The position numbers and the translations under genes were made by a program. Shown here one piece after another: positions 36,254-44,872 of a stretch of DNA of 64,000 nucleotides. Each line of letters starts with the position of its first letter. The stretch's first letter is position 1. The notes under the pieces are model-generated. The model saw nothing but the letters and a program-made list of their open reading frames with translations. It did not search any database and was not told where the DNA came from. Location of the stretch: contig NZ_JAUYNT010000029.1 of assembly GCF_030698175.1 (NCBI RefSeq), forward strand, positions 310,001-374,000. The letters run 5' to 3'. This stretch comes from Pseudomonas sp. (lineage in GTDB: Bacteria > Pseudomonadota > Gammaproteobacteria > Pseudomonadales > Pseudomonadaceae).

Positions 36254-37912
36254 ATGTACGTATACGACCAGTACGACCAACAGATCGTCGAGGACCGCGT
36301 TAAGCAGTTCGCCGATCAAACCCGGCGCTTCTTGGCTGGCGAGCTGTCAGGCGAAGATTTCCGCCCACTGCGCCTGCAGAATGGCCTTTATATTCAGCGT
36401 TACGCGCCGATGTTGCGGGTTGCCGTGCCTTACGGCCTGCTCAGCTCAAACCAAGTACGTATGCTGGCCAAGATCGCCCGCGACTACGACAAGGGCTATG
36501 CGCACATCAGTACCCGCCAGAACGTACAGTTCAACTGGCCCGAGCTGGAAGACGTGCCGGCTATTCTTGGCGAGTTGGCGACCGTGCAAATGCACGCGAT
36601 CCAAACCAGCGGCAACTGCATCCGCAACACCACCACCGACCAGTTTGCCGGTGTGGCCGCGGATGAGCTGATTGATCCGCGCCCTTGGTGCGAGATCATC
36701 CGTCAGTGGTCGACTTTCCACCCCGAATTCACCCACTTGCCGCGCAAATTCAAGATCGCCGTCAACGGCTCGATCAGCGACCGCGCCGCAATCGAGGTGC
36801 ATGACATCGGTTTGGAGGCCGTGCACAACGCCGCCGGCGAACTGGGTTTCCGCGTGTCGGTCGGTGGCGGTTTGGGCCGCACGCCGATAGTCGGCAGCTT
36901 TATCAATGAGTTTCTGCCGTGGCAGCACCTGCTCAGCTACCTTGAGGCCATCTTGCGGGTCTACAACCGTTATGGCCGGCGCGACAACAAGTACAAGGCA
37001 CGGATCAAGATTCTGGTTAAGGCGCTGACCCCTGAGGTGTTTGCCGAGCGCGTCAACGCCGAGTGGGCGCACATTAAAGATGGTCCAACCACCCTGGACA
37101 ACACCGAAGTACAGCGCGTCGCCCAATACTTCGTCGATCCGGCGTATCTACCACTGGTAGACCAACAGGCCGCGTTGAGCGCCCTGGACGCCGAGCACCC
37201 AGGCTTTGCCCGCTGGCGTCAGCGCAACACCTTCGCCCACAAAAAACCCGGCTATGTGGCGGTGACACTGTCGCTAAAACCCACCGGCACCGCGCCCGGC
37301 GATGTCACCGACAAGCAACTGGATGCGATTGCCGACCTGGCCGAGCGTTACAGCTTTGGCGAGGTGCGCAACAGCCACAACCAGAACATCATCCTTGCCG
37401 ACATTGAACAAACCCAGTTGTTTACCCTATGGGGTGAGCTGCGCGAACTGGGTTTTGCCACGCCTAACGTTGGTCTCTTGACCGACTTGATCTGCTGCCC
37501 GGGTGGCGACTTCTGCTCGCTGGCCAATGCCAAGTCGATCCCGGTGGCCGAAGCCATTCAACGGCGCTTCGACAACCTGGATTACCTGTTTGACATCGGT
37601 GAGCTGGAGCTGAATATCTCCGGCTGCATGAACGCCTGTGGTCACCACCACGTCGGTCACATCGGCATTCTCGGCGTCGACAAAAAAGGCCAAGAGTTCT
37701 ATCAGGTCTCCCTAGGGGGCAGCTCGGGCCGCGACGCCAGCCTGGCTAAAATCCTCGGCCCATCCTTCGCCGAAGAGGATATGGCCGATGTGATCGAGAA
37801 AATCATCAATGTCTACATCGAGCAACGCAGCCCCGAAGAAAGCTTTCTCGATACTTTCCGCCGTATCGGTATCGACCCATTCAAGGAGCGCGTATATGCA
37901 GCGAATCATTAA
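36254..37912 (+). CDS. cysI: Ferredoxin-type sulfite reductase CysI (siroheme, 4Fe-4S)
   Basis: A 552-residue nitrite/sulfite reductase-family protein. It has the two ferredoxin-like half domains and the cluster ligands in CCPGGDFCSLANAKS and NISGCMNACGHHH. The latter two cysteines bridge the cluster and the siroheme. In Pseudomonas this protein is annotated as sulfite reductase for cysteine synthesis. A role in nitrite assimilation is less likely, since the DUF934 partner follows as in other cysI loci. AGGAC precedes the ATG. The next gene starts inside its end. Confidence 0.92.
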   Translation: MYVYDQYDQQIVEDRVKQFADQTRRFLAGELSGEDFRPLRLQNGLYIQRYAPMLRVAVPYGLLSSNQVRMLAKIARDYDKGYAHISTRQNVQFNWPELEDVPAILGELATVQMHAIQTSGNCIRNTTTDQFAGVAADELIDPRPWCEIIRQWSTFHPEFTHLPRKFKIAVNGSISDRAAIEVHDIGLEAVHNAAGELGFRVSVGGGLGRTPIVGSFINEFLPWQHLLSYLEAILRVYNRYGRRDNKYKARIKILVKALTPEVFAERVNAEWAHIKDGPTTLDNTEVQRVAQYFVDPAYLPLVDQQAALSALDAEHPGFARWRQRNTFAHKKPGYVAVTLSLKPTGTAPGDVTDKQLDAIADLAERYSFGEVRNSHNQNIILADIEQTQLFTLWGELRELGFATPNVGLLTDLICCPGGDFCSLANAKSIPVAEAIQRRFDNLDYLFDIGELELNISGCMNACGHHHVGHIGILGVDKKGQEFYQVSLGGSSGRDASLAKILGPSFAEEDMADVIEKIINVYIEQRSPEESFLDTFRRIGIDPFKERVYAANH

Positions 37913-38393
37913 AAGCGGCCAGATCATCGACGAGACCTGGCACCTGCTACCCAAGGACGCGAGCCTCGACGGCATCTCCAATTGCGACGACATCATTGTG
38001 CCGCTGGCGCTGTGGGTCGAGCACTCGAATGCGCTGAAAGCCCGTGATGGTGGCTTGGGTGTATGGCTGGAAGCCGGTGAGGAAATCGAGGAAATCGCCG
38101 AGGATTTGCGTAACTTCCAGGTCATCGCCCTGAATTTCCCCAGCTTCACCGATGGCCGCCACTGCTCCACCGCCTGCCTGTTGCGCCAGCGCTACGGCTA
38201 CCAGGGTGAAGTACGCGCCATTGGCGACGTGTTGCGCGATCAATTGTTTGCGCTCAAGCGTTGCGGCTTCGATGCCTTCGCCTTGCGCGCGGACATGAAC
38301 GTTGAAGACGCCTTGCTAGCCTTTAGCGAATTCACCCACGTTTACCAGGCCTCAAGCGACCAGCCACTGCCGCTGTTTCGCCGCCGCGCTTAA
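37896..38393 (+). CDS. DUF934 protein, CysI partner
   Basis: A 165-residue protein of DUF934, which usually accompanies the single-subunit sulfite reductase. Conserved blocks include NFPSFTDGRHCSTACLLRQRYGYQGE and GDVLRDQLFALKRCGFDAF. The start at 37896 has AAGGAG about eight bases upstream and overlaps cysI by 17 bp. It is assumed to be a redox or assembly partner for CysI. Its TAA stop comes directly before, and partly from, the edge of repeat copy B. Confidence 0.88.
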   Translation: MQRIIKSGQIIDETWHLLPKDASLDGISNCDDIIVPLALWVEHSNALKARDGGLGVWLEAGEEIEEIAEDLRNFQVIALNFPSFTDGRHCSTACLLRQRYGYQGEVRAIGDVLRDQLFALKRCGFDAFALRADMNVEDALLAFSEFTHVYQASSDQPLPLFRRRA

Positions 38394-38594
38394 CAGACCG
38401 CTGAAAAACTACTGCGCTCGGCTATGCGGCGTTGAAATCAGCCTCAAAATGCTCATGTACTACTCGTACACTGCGCTTTTGACTCACTACGTTCGCCCTG
38501 CAGGCCAGCCTGCGGCTGTTACTCCGCTTCGCTGCGTAGCGGCTGACTTCGCCTTGCCTAGCCGTCGCTCGCTACATTTTTCAACGACCTGTTA
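38394..38594. repeat. Palindromic repeat copy B (~200 bp)
   Basis: Begins ACAGACCGCTGAAAAA and ends TTTTTCAACGACCTGT, with imperfect arms. The left 105 bp is nearly identical to copy D at 62.0 kb. The middle holds about 60 bp extra, starting GACTCACTACGTTCGCC. The repeat starts right after the stop codon of the DUF934 gene (TTAACAG). Confidence 0.8.
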
Positions 38595-38621
38595 ATGCCT
38601 GTGTAGCAACCCGCTAGTTGC

Positions 38622-38650
38622 AAAAAAGCCCTGAAGTTCAGGGCTTTTTT
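38622..38650. terminator. Bidirectional rho-independent terminator
   Basis: AAAAAAGCCCTGAA and TTCAGGGCTTTTTT form a perfect hairpin with A and T runs on both sides. It separates the cysI/DUF934 unit (plus) from the convergent quinone oxidoreductase-type gene (minus). Confidence 0.9.
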
Positions 38651-38691
38651 CTGCGTGGTGGCTTAATTAAAACAACCAGCCGCACCCAGCT

Positions 38692-39684
38692 TCAGGTCAA
38701 ATTAACCAAGATTCGGCCGCTGCTCTTAGCCGCCAACATTTGCTCAATCGCCGCAGGTACCTGCGCCAGCGTCACCTCATGAGCCAAGCTTTCCAGGTTG
38801 CTGAGTTTCCACTGCAACGACAGCTTGTCCCACATCGAGGCCTTGACCACCAAGGGCAGCTCGACCGAATCAACCCCGAGCAGGTTGACCCCGCGCAAGA
38901 TAAACGGCAACACGCTGGCGTTAAAGCCAATGCCAGCAGTCAGCCCGCAACAGGCCAGGCTGCCGCCGTAGTGCAGCGCTTTAACCACATTAAACAAGAT
39001 ATCGCCGCCGACGGTATCCACCGCCCCCGCCCATTGCGGTTTGAGCATGGCCTTGTCGGTACCCTCCAGCAGACTGCTGCGGCTGACTATCTGCGTAGCG
39101 CCGAGGCTCTTTAGATACTCAGCCTGTTCAGGCTTGCCGGTCGCCGCCGCCACCTGATAGCCCAGGCTGGCCAGCAAGGCCACGGTAATACTGCCAACAC
39201 CGCCAGTAGCACCGGTGACCAAGACCGGGCCCGCGTCCGGAGTGAGCCCGGCCTGCTCCAGCTTGGCCACGCAGAGCGCCGCCGTCAGCCCGGCGGTGCC
39301 CAAGAGCATCGCCTCACGCAGTGACAAGCCTTGCGGGCGCTTCAGTAGCCAGGCCGCCGGCACCCGAATGTACTGGGCAAAACCACCGGAGGTGTTCATG
39401 CCCAGATCGTAACCCGTGACTATCACCTCATCGCCGGCAACAAACTCGCTAGCACTGGACTGCTCAACAATCCCCGCCGCATCGATGCCTGGAGTATGTG
39501 GATAGCGCTTGGTCACCCCGCGATTGCCACTGGCCGACAGCGCATCCTTGTAGTTCAAGGAGGAGTACTGCACGCGGATCAATACTTCGCCGGCGGGCAA
39601 GTCAGCCACTTCGCGGGTCTGCACCTGCGAAACAAAGTGGCCATCGGCTTGTTCACTCACCACCAGTGCTTGAAAACTAGTCAT
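38692..39684 (-). CDS. YhdH/AcuI-family NADPH-dependent reductase
   Basis: A 330-residue medium-chain dehydrogenase/reductase without zinc-binding cysteines. The start region SSLNYKDALSASGNRGVTK and the nucleotide-binding motif VTGATGGVGS are typical of the YhdH/acrylyl-CoA reductase (AcuI) group. It probably reduces acrylyl-CoA or a related enone. AAGGAG precedes the ATG. The sohB-type protease gene lies upstream on the same strand, 46 bp away. Confidence 0.88.
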   Translation of the reverse strand: MTSFQALVVSEQADGHFVSQVQTREVADLPAGEVLIRVQYSSLNYKDALSASGNRGVTKRYPHTPGIDAAGIVEQSSASEFVAGDEVIVTGYDLGMNTSGGFAQYIRVPAAWLLKRPQGLSLREAMLLGTAGLTAALCVAKLEQAGLTPDAGPVLVTGATGGVGSITVALLASLGYQVAAATGKPEQAEYLKSLGATQIVSRSSLLEGTDKAMLKPQWAGAVDTVGGDILFNVVKALHYGGSLACCGLTAGIGFNASVLPFILRGVNLLGVDSVELPLVVKASMWDKLSLQWKLSNLESLAHEVTLAQVPAAIEQMLAAKSSGRILVNLT

Positions 39685-39730
39685 GCGGTTCTCCTTCTTT
39701 TATTCAGTGGTGCTAATGCTCAACACGGCT

Positions 39731-40756
39731 TTATTGCCAAAAGCGTTGCTGGCTAAGTCGGCTCCACCAATTGAGTAACACCCGGTCAATGGCCACGCTG
39801 GCCGCCATACCGAAACGCTCCTGCAGGGTCTTTTTCTCGGCGTAATGCAGGTGGAACAACTCGGCTTCGCGGGCGCGTTCACCGAGGTATTCATCGCTGG
39901 TTTTCAGTTCATCGACCAACTTGTTGTCCAATGCCGCCAGCCCGAGCCACACCTCGCCGGTGGCGATTTCATCTATCGTTAATTGCGGCCGGTAGCGCGA
40001 GACAAAACCTTTAAACAAGGTATGAGTGGTTTCCAGGTCTTCCTGGAATTTCTCCCGACCTTTTTCGGTGTTTTCGCCAAACACCGTCAAGGTGCGCTTA
40101 TAGGTGCCGGCTGTCAGCACTTCAAAATCGATCTCGTGTTTTTTCAACAAGCGGTGCACGTTCGGCACCTGTGCCACCACGCCAATCGAGCCGAGTATGG
40201 CAAAGGGTGCACTGAGAATTTTCTCACCGATGCAGGCCATCATATAACCGCCACTGGCCGCCACCTTGTCGACGCAGACTGTCAGCGGCACACCGGCTTG
40301 GCGAATCCGCGCCAGCTGCGAAGATGCCAGCCCGTAACTATGGACCATGCCGCCGCCGCTCTCCAGGCGCAATACCACTTCATCCTGGGCGGTGGCGATG
40401 GCCAGTAACGCGGTGATCTCATGGCGCAAATGCTCGGTGGCCGAGGCCTTGATGTCGCCATCAAAATCCAGCACAAAGACACGGGCTTTTTTATCGCCAG
40501 CGCGTTTTTTCAGTTTGGCTTGCTTGCCTTCAAGCTTGCGCAGTGCCTTCAGCTCCTGCTTGTCGAGCACCGTCTGCTCCAGACGCTCACGCAGGCTGCG
40601 GTAAAAATCATTGAGCTTTAGCACCTGTAAATGACCGCGACCACCCTGGCGGCCTTTGCCGCGCAACGCGGCAATCACTAGCAGCACCAACACCACAGCA
40701 ACCACCACTGTGACGGTGCGGGCCAAAAAACCTGCATATTCAGCAAAAAACTCCAC
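39731..40756 (-). CDS. sohB: SohB-family inner-membrane serine protease
   Basis: A 341-residue S49 peptidase. An N-terminal membrane helix is followed by a charged linker rich in Lys and Arg. The catalytic serine lies in KVAASGGYMMA, and the lysine partner is expected near GTYKRTLT. The chosen start is a GTG at 40756, preceded by AAAGGGGA; it yields the typical start EFFAEYAGFLA. The longer frame adds unrelated residues. It acts on periplasmic or membrane proteins. Confidence 0.9.
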   Translation of the reverse strand: MEFFAEYAGFLARTVTVVVAVVLVLLVIAALRGKGRQGGRGHLQVLKLNDFYRSLRERLEQTVLDKQELKALRKLEGKQAKLKKRAGDKKARVFVLDFDGDIKASATEHLRHEITALLAIATAQDEVVLRLESGGGMVHSYGLASSQLARIRQAGVPLTVCVDKVAASGGYMMACIGEKILSAPFAILGSIGVVAQVPNVHRLLKKHEIDFEVLTAGTYKRTLTVFGENTEKGREKFQEDLETTHTLFKGFVSRYRPQLTIDEIATGEVWLGLAALDNKLVDELKTSDEYLGERAREAELFHLHYAEKKTLQERFGMAASVAIDRVLLNWWSRLSQQRFWQ

Positions 40757-40968
40757 ACATATCCCCTTTCGTTTTATCCATATCAGCGCGTTTAGCGGCG
40801 ACGACACTAGACACTCAGCATACCGGCGCTACCGGCCGTCGACCAGCCGCAAACCTATTCAGCAAGTCTCTGCTCGAGCAATTCAAACAAGCGTATGTTT
40901 TTACGTTGACAGGCTGTTTCTATCCCCATAACCTCGGCTCACTTTACCCCCAACGGACAATCCAAAAC

Positions 40969-41679
40969 GTGGGCAGTATTTATCTAATTCGACATGGCCA
41001 GGCCTCATTCGGCGCCGACGACTACGATGTGCTTTCGCCCATCGGGATTCGCCAGGCCGAAGTATTGGGCAAGCACCTGAGCGATTTGGAGATCCGTTTT
41101 GACCGTTGCTTGAGCGGCGATTTACGCCGCCAGCAAGACACCGCCAAACACACACTGCACCAACTCAGCGCGAGCGGCTGGATGGCCCCAAGCCTTGAAA
41201 TCGACAGTGCTTTTAATGAGTTCGATGCCGATGCGGTAGTTCGCAGTTTGCTGCCGGGACTGCTGCCAGAAGAGCCACAGGCACTGGCGATTTTGCGCAA
41301 CGGCCCACAAAATCGGGCGGAATTTCAGCGCCTGTTTGCGCGAATCATTCAGCGCTGGGTCAGTGGCGATTACCCGGCCGACGGCCTGGAAAGCTGGACC
41401 AGCTTTGTTGAGCGGGTTGCCGACGGGTTGCAACGCATACTGATACAAGCGCAAAGCAAAGATAACATCGCGGTGTTCACCTCCGGCGGTACTATTACGG
41501 CCATGCTGCGCCTGATTACGGCGGTACCGGCCGAGAAGGCTTTCGAGCTTAACTGGCAAATCGTCAATACCTCACTCAGCCGCTTGAAGTTTCGCGCGAC
41601 TGAAGTGGCCCTAGCTTCCTTTAACAGCCAGGTGCATTTACAGCTGTTAAAGGCGCCGGAGCTCATCACCTTTCGATGA
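40969..41679 (+). CDS. Histidine phosphatase family protein
   Basis: A 236-residue protein of the phosphoglycerate mutase-like histidine phosphatase group. It has the phospho-acceptor motif IYLIRHGQAS at the N-terminus and a second-half His region replaced by VFTSGGTI. In that second motif the usual His is a Ser, so activity may be altered. The ORF extends upstream, but the GTG at 40969 places the motif at residues 3-12, as is usual. It precedes an SCP2 gene by 60 bp, as in other pseudomonads. Confidence 0.82.
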   Translation: MGSIYLIRHGQASFGADDYDVLSPIGIRQAEVLGKHLSDLEIRFDRCLSGDLRRQQDTAKHTLHQLSASGWMAPSLEIDSAFNEFDADAVVRSLLPGLLPEEPQALAILRNGPQNRAEFQRLFARIIQRWVSGDYPADGLESWTSFVERVADGLQRILIQAQSKDNIAVFTSGGTITAMLRLITAVPAEKAFELNWQIVNTSLSRLKFRATEVALASFNSQVHLQLLKAPELITFR

Positions 41680-41739
41680 GCTCCAGCTCACTGTGACCCG
41701 CAAGGTCGCCAACAAAACCTGAAACCAAAGGATAGAACC

Positions 41740-42054
41740 ATGACCTCAGTTGCTGATATCGCACAAACCATGCAATCCAAGTTCAACGCTGCCGCTGCTG
41801 CTGGCCTGGACCTGGTATTTGGCTTCAACATCGAAGACGGCGAAAACTTCTTCCTGACCGTTAAAGATGGCGCTTGCGAAATGAGCCAAGGTGAGTCGGC
41901 TGCTGCCAACGTTACCCTGATCATGAGCACCGAAACCCTGAGCGGCATCACCACCGGCGAAACCGACGGCATGCAAGCATTCATGGGCGGCAAACTGCGC
42001 GCTGAAGGCGACATGATGTTGGCTATGAAACTGGGCGAACTCTTCCCAGTTTAA
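41740..42054 (+). CDS. SCP2 sterol-binding domain protein
   Basis: A 104-residue single-domain SCP2 protein that binds lipids or acyl-CoA. Typical segments are VFGFNIEDGENFFLTVKDG and the C-terminal FMGGKLRAEGDMMLAMKLGELF. It sits between the histidine phosphatase and a kinase-like phosphotransferase, and a strong terminator follows. A role in acyl chain handling with the following phosphotransferase and SDR genes is plausible but not shown. Confidence 0.88.
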   Translation: MTSVADIAQTMQSKFNAAAAAGLDLVFGFNIEDGENFFLTVKDGACEMSQGESAAANVTLIMSTETLSGITTGETDGMQAFMGGKLRAEGDMMLAMKLGELFPV

Positions 42055-42080
42055 GCTTCTGACTGTTACTGGCCGCTGAA

Positions 42081-42111
42081 AAACCGGAGCCCTTGGGTTC
42101 CGGTTTTTTTT
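42081..42111 (+). terminator. Rho-independent terminator after the SCP2 gene
   Basis: AACCGGAGCCC / GGGTTCCGGTT form an 11-bp stem with one mismatch, followed by a run of eight T residues. Confidence 0.9.
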
Positions 42112-42260
42112 CGCCTGGAAAACCTTAATCCATCAATCCAGCCGACTGATTACGCTGCAACACGCTCACCAATAACAGCAACCGCAGCTTGTGAGCTAGG
42201 CTGAGCAGCATTAGATTAACCAATAATCTCAAGCCCCCATCATAAGCAAAAGGGATAAGC

Positions 42261-43328
42261 ATGGCGCTTACTGATCAATCCACACCTATCCGCGCAGGCG
42301 AAGAACTCGACGTTGGCATTATTGACGCCTACCTCAAAGCGCATATTGATGGCTTGAGCGGTACGCCAGTCATTAGTCAGTTCCCAGGCGGCGCCTCGAA
42401 CCTGACCTACCTGCTGCAATATCCCGAGCGCGAGTTGGTACTGCGCCGACCGCCCTTTGGTCACAAGGCCAAATCGGCCCACGACATGGGTCGCGAGTAC
42501 CGCATTCTCAACCAGCTCAATACCGGCTTCCCCTACTGCCCAAAGGCCTATGTGCACTGCACCGATGAGTCGCTGATTGGCTCCGAGTTTTATGTGATGC
42601 AGCGGGTTAACGGCATCATCTTGCGCGCCGACTTGCCCAGCGAATTGAATTTCGACGCCAAACAAACCCGCCAACTGTGCGAAAGCTTTATCGACAAGCT
42701 GGTGGAGTTGCACCAGGTTGATTACAACGCCTGCGGCCTTGGCGATTTGGGCAAGCCGCAAGGCTATGTGCAGCGGCAAATCAGTGGCTGGAGCGACAGA
42801 TACGAAAAAGCCCTGACCCCGGATGCGCCACTCTGGACCGAGGTTAAGGCCTGGCTGAACGCCAAGATGCCGGCCGATCATCCGCGCGCAAGCATCGTAC
42901 ACAACGACTACCGCTTCGATAACGTGCTGCTCGACCCCAACAATCCACAGCAGATCATCGGCGTGCTGGACTGGGAGCTGACCACCCTGGGCGACCCGCT
43001 GATGGACCTGGGCAACAGCCTGGCTTACTGGATCGAGGCCAGCGACCCTGCCCCGGTACAGCTGATGCGCCGCCAGCCGAGCAACGCGCCGGGCATGCTG
43101 ACCCGCCAAGAATTTGCCGATTACTACGCACAACGGGCCGGGATAAAAATCGACTGCATCGACTTTTACTACTGCTACGGTCTGTTCCGCCTGGCCGGCA
43201 TCGTCCAGCAGATTTACTACCGCTTCTATCATGGCCAGACCCAGGACAAACGCTTCGCGCAGTTCGTGCACATGAACAAACTGCTCGAACAGATGAGCCT
43301 GCAGGTCATCAAGCAATCGCGCCTGTAA
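42261..43328 (+). CDS. Phosphotransferase-family protein (APH/acyl-CoA dehydrogenase-associated)
   Basis: A 355-residue protein with the aminoglycoside phosphotransferase fold. The nucleotide-site glycine loop is in FPGGASNLTYLL, the catalytic HNDYRFDN loop is at about residue 213, and the metal-binding VLDWELTTLGDP is at about 235. Such proteins are related to the N-terminal kinase domain of ACAD10/11. They often accompany acyl-CoA metabolism, and some phosphorylate hydroxyacyl-CoA. AAGGGA precedes the ATG. The SDR gene follows after 38 bp. Confidence 0.88.
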   Translation: MALTDQSTPIRAGEELDVGIIDAYLKAHIDGLSGTPVISQFPGGASNLTYLLQYPERELVLRRPPFGHKAKSAHDMGREYRILNQLNTGFPYCPKAYVHCTDESLIGSEFYVMQRVNGIILRADLPSELNFDAKQTRQLCESFIDKLVELHQVDYNACGLGDLGKPQGYVQRQISGWSDRYEKALTPDAPLWTEVKAWLNAKMPADHPRASIVHNDYRFDNVLLDPNNPQQIIGVLDWELTTLGDPLMDLGNSLAYWIEASDPAPVQLMRRQPSNAPGMLTRQEFADYYAQRAGIKIDCIDFYYCYGLFRLAGIVQQIYYRFYHGQTQDKRFAQFVHMNKLLEQMSLQVIKQSRL

Positions 43329-43366
43329 GACGCACACCGTTAAGCCCACTCAATCAGGAGCAGCGC

Positions 43367-44134
43367 ATGTCCAAAACCAACTTGTTCGACCTTGATGGCA
43401 AGATCGCTTTCGTTTCCGGTGCCAGCCGTGGCATTGGTGAAGCCATCGCCAAACTGCTGGCCCAGCAAGGCGCCCATGTGATCGTCTCGAGCCGCAAGAT
43501 CGACGGCTGCCAGGGTGTGGCTGATGCCATCATCGCCGAGGGTGGTCAAGCCACCGCCATCGCCTGCCACATCGGCGAAATGGAGCAGATTCAGAGCGTA
43601 TTTGCGCAAATTCGGGAGAAGTTTGGCCGCCTGGATATCCTGGTCAATAACGCCGCCACCAACCCACAGTTTTGCAATGTGCTGGATACCGACCTGTCGG
43701 CTTTCCAGAAGACGGTCGACGTTAATATTCGCGGCTACTACTTTATGTCGATTGAAGGCGGCAAGCTGATGCGCGAAAGCGGCGGCGGCAGCATCATCAA
43801 CGTGGCCTCGATCAACGGCGTCACGCCGGGCGAATTCCAAGGCATTTACTCGGTCAGCAAAGCGGCCGTGATCAGCATGACCAAGGTCTTCGCCAAGGAG
43901 TGCGCGCAGTTCAATATCCGCTGCAACGCCCTGCTGCCGGGTCTGACCGATACCAAATTTGCCGCGGCCCTGACCAAGAACGACAGCATCCTGAACATCG
44001 CCCTGCAGCGCATTCCACTCAAGCGCGTCGCCGACCCAAGCGAAATGGCCGGTGCGGTGCTGTATCTGGCAAGCTCCGCCTCCAGCTACACCACCGGCGT
44101 GTCGCTGAACGTCGATGGCGGCTTCCTCTCGTAA
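43367..44134 (+). CDS. Short-chain dehydrogenase/reductase
   Basis: A 255-residue classical SDR. The cofactor motif GASRGIGEAIA is at about residues 18-28 and NNAATNP at about 92. The catalytic Ser is in NVASING, and Tyr-Lys is in YSVSKAA. CAGGAG precedes the ATG. It probably acts with the phosphotransferase upstream, in a two-gene operon, on an unknown hydroxyacyl substrate. The prophage-like island starts within 130 bp of its stop. Confidence 0.9.
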   Translation: MSKTNLFDLDGKIAFVSGASRGIGEAIAKLLAQQGAHVIVSSRKIDGCQGVADAIIAEGGQATAIACHIGEMEQIQSVFAQIREKFGRLDILVNNAATNPQFCNVLDTDLSAFQKTVDVNIRGYYFMSIEGGKLMRESGGGSIINVASINGVTPGEFQGIYSVSKAAVISMTKVFAKECAQFNIRCNALLPGLTDTKFAAALTKNDSILNIALQRIPLKRVADPSEMAGAVLYLASSASSYTTGVSLNVDGGFLS

Positions 44135-44239
44135 GCGCGCGGATGACGCCGCGCGCGAAAAATTCGCGGCTTTCGGTGAGATGAATCGATTTCGCGAGTA
44201 TTGCAGAATGAGCAAAGGAATTGCGCAGTACAAAACAAA

Positions 44240-44262
44240 CGGCACCTAGGTGCCGCTTGTTG
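44240..44262 (-). terminator. Terminator at the left end of the prophage island
   Basis: A perfect palindrome, CGGCACCTAGGTGCCG (44240-44255). On the minus strand it is followed by TTTGTTTTG, fitting a terminator for the minus-strand gene ending at 44270. Confidence 0.7.
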
Positions 44263-44269
44263 TTTTTGG

Positions 44270-44854
44270 TCAGCGACTGAAGGCTGAAGTGATTTCCTGA
44301 ATCTCGGTTTTCAACTCCCCGCGCCGTTCTCCTAGATCTTCCACCTTGGCATCGATCTCGGCTATCAGCTTGCGGCGTTCAGCAATGGTCGGATGCTCCA
44401 GGTTCCCCCACATATTCTCACCGACCACTTCGTGAAGGCGCGCCATCAACTTCTCATGCACCGCATCCGGCGTGAAGAAGCACAGCATTTTGAACGTGTT
44501 AGTCGCTTCGCCGGCGGCAGATACCATCTGGCCTATATCTTTGAAGACGCCATCTACGCCCTCAAAACTTTCCCATGGTTTTTCGGCATACGGAGTGCCA
44601 TAGCACGCCGACCATCCGAAGCGCTCACGTGCCCACACGCTGGCGACGCCCTTGCCATGCTGCTGAATAGCCTCTTTCAGATACTGGCTGTGGTCGCTCA
44701 GCCGGAGCGGAGCGGCGTACAGATCGGCCTTGGCCTTGCGTAGGTCGCTGACTTGGTGCTCGACGCCGCTCAGCTCTTCATTGAGACCATCCAGCTTGCT
44801 GTCGATGTCCGCCATTGCGGATTTAAGGGCAGTGAGGCTCTGTGAAATATCCAT
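44270..44854 (-). CDS. Coiled-coil protein of the prophage island, function unknown
   Basis: A 194-residue protein with predicted coiled coils at both ends: residues about 1-50 (DIDSKLDGLNEELSGVEHQV) and about 155-194 (LIAEIDAKVEDLGERRGELK). The middle is globular with aromatic residues (WARERFGWSACYG). CAAGGAA precedes the ATG. It follows the protease/scaffold gene by 18 bp. I do not recognise the family. A structural or accessory role in the phage-like unit is only a guess. Confidence 0.65.
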   Translation of the reverse strand: MDISQSLTALKSAMADIDSKLDGLNEELSGVEHQVSDLRKAKADLYAAPLRLSDHSQYLKEAIQQHGKGVASVWARERFGWSACYGTPYAEKPWESFEGVDGVFKDIGQMVSAAGEATNTFKMLCFFTPDAVHEKLMARLHEVVGENMWGNLEHPTIAERRKLIAEIDAKVEDLGERRGELKTEIQEITSAFSR

Positions 44855-44872
44855 GTGGTGATTCCTTGATTG

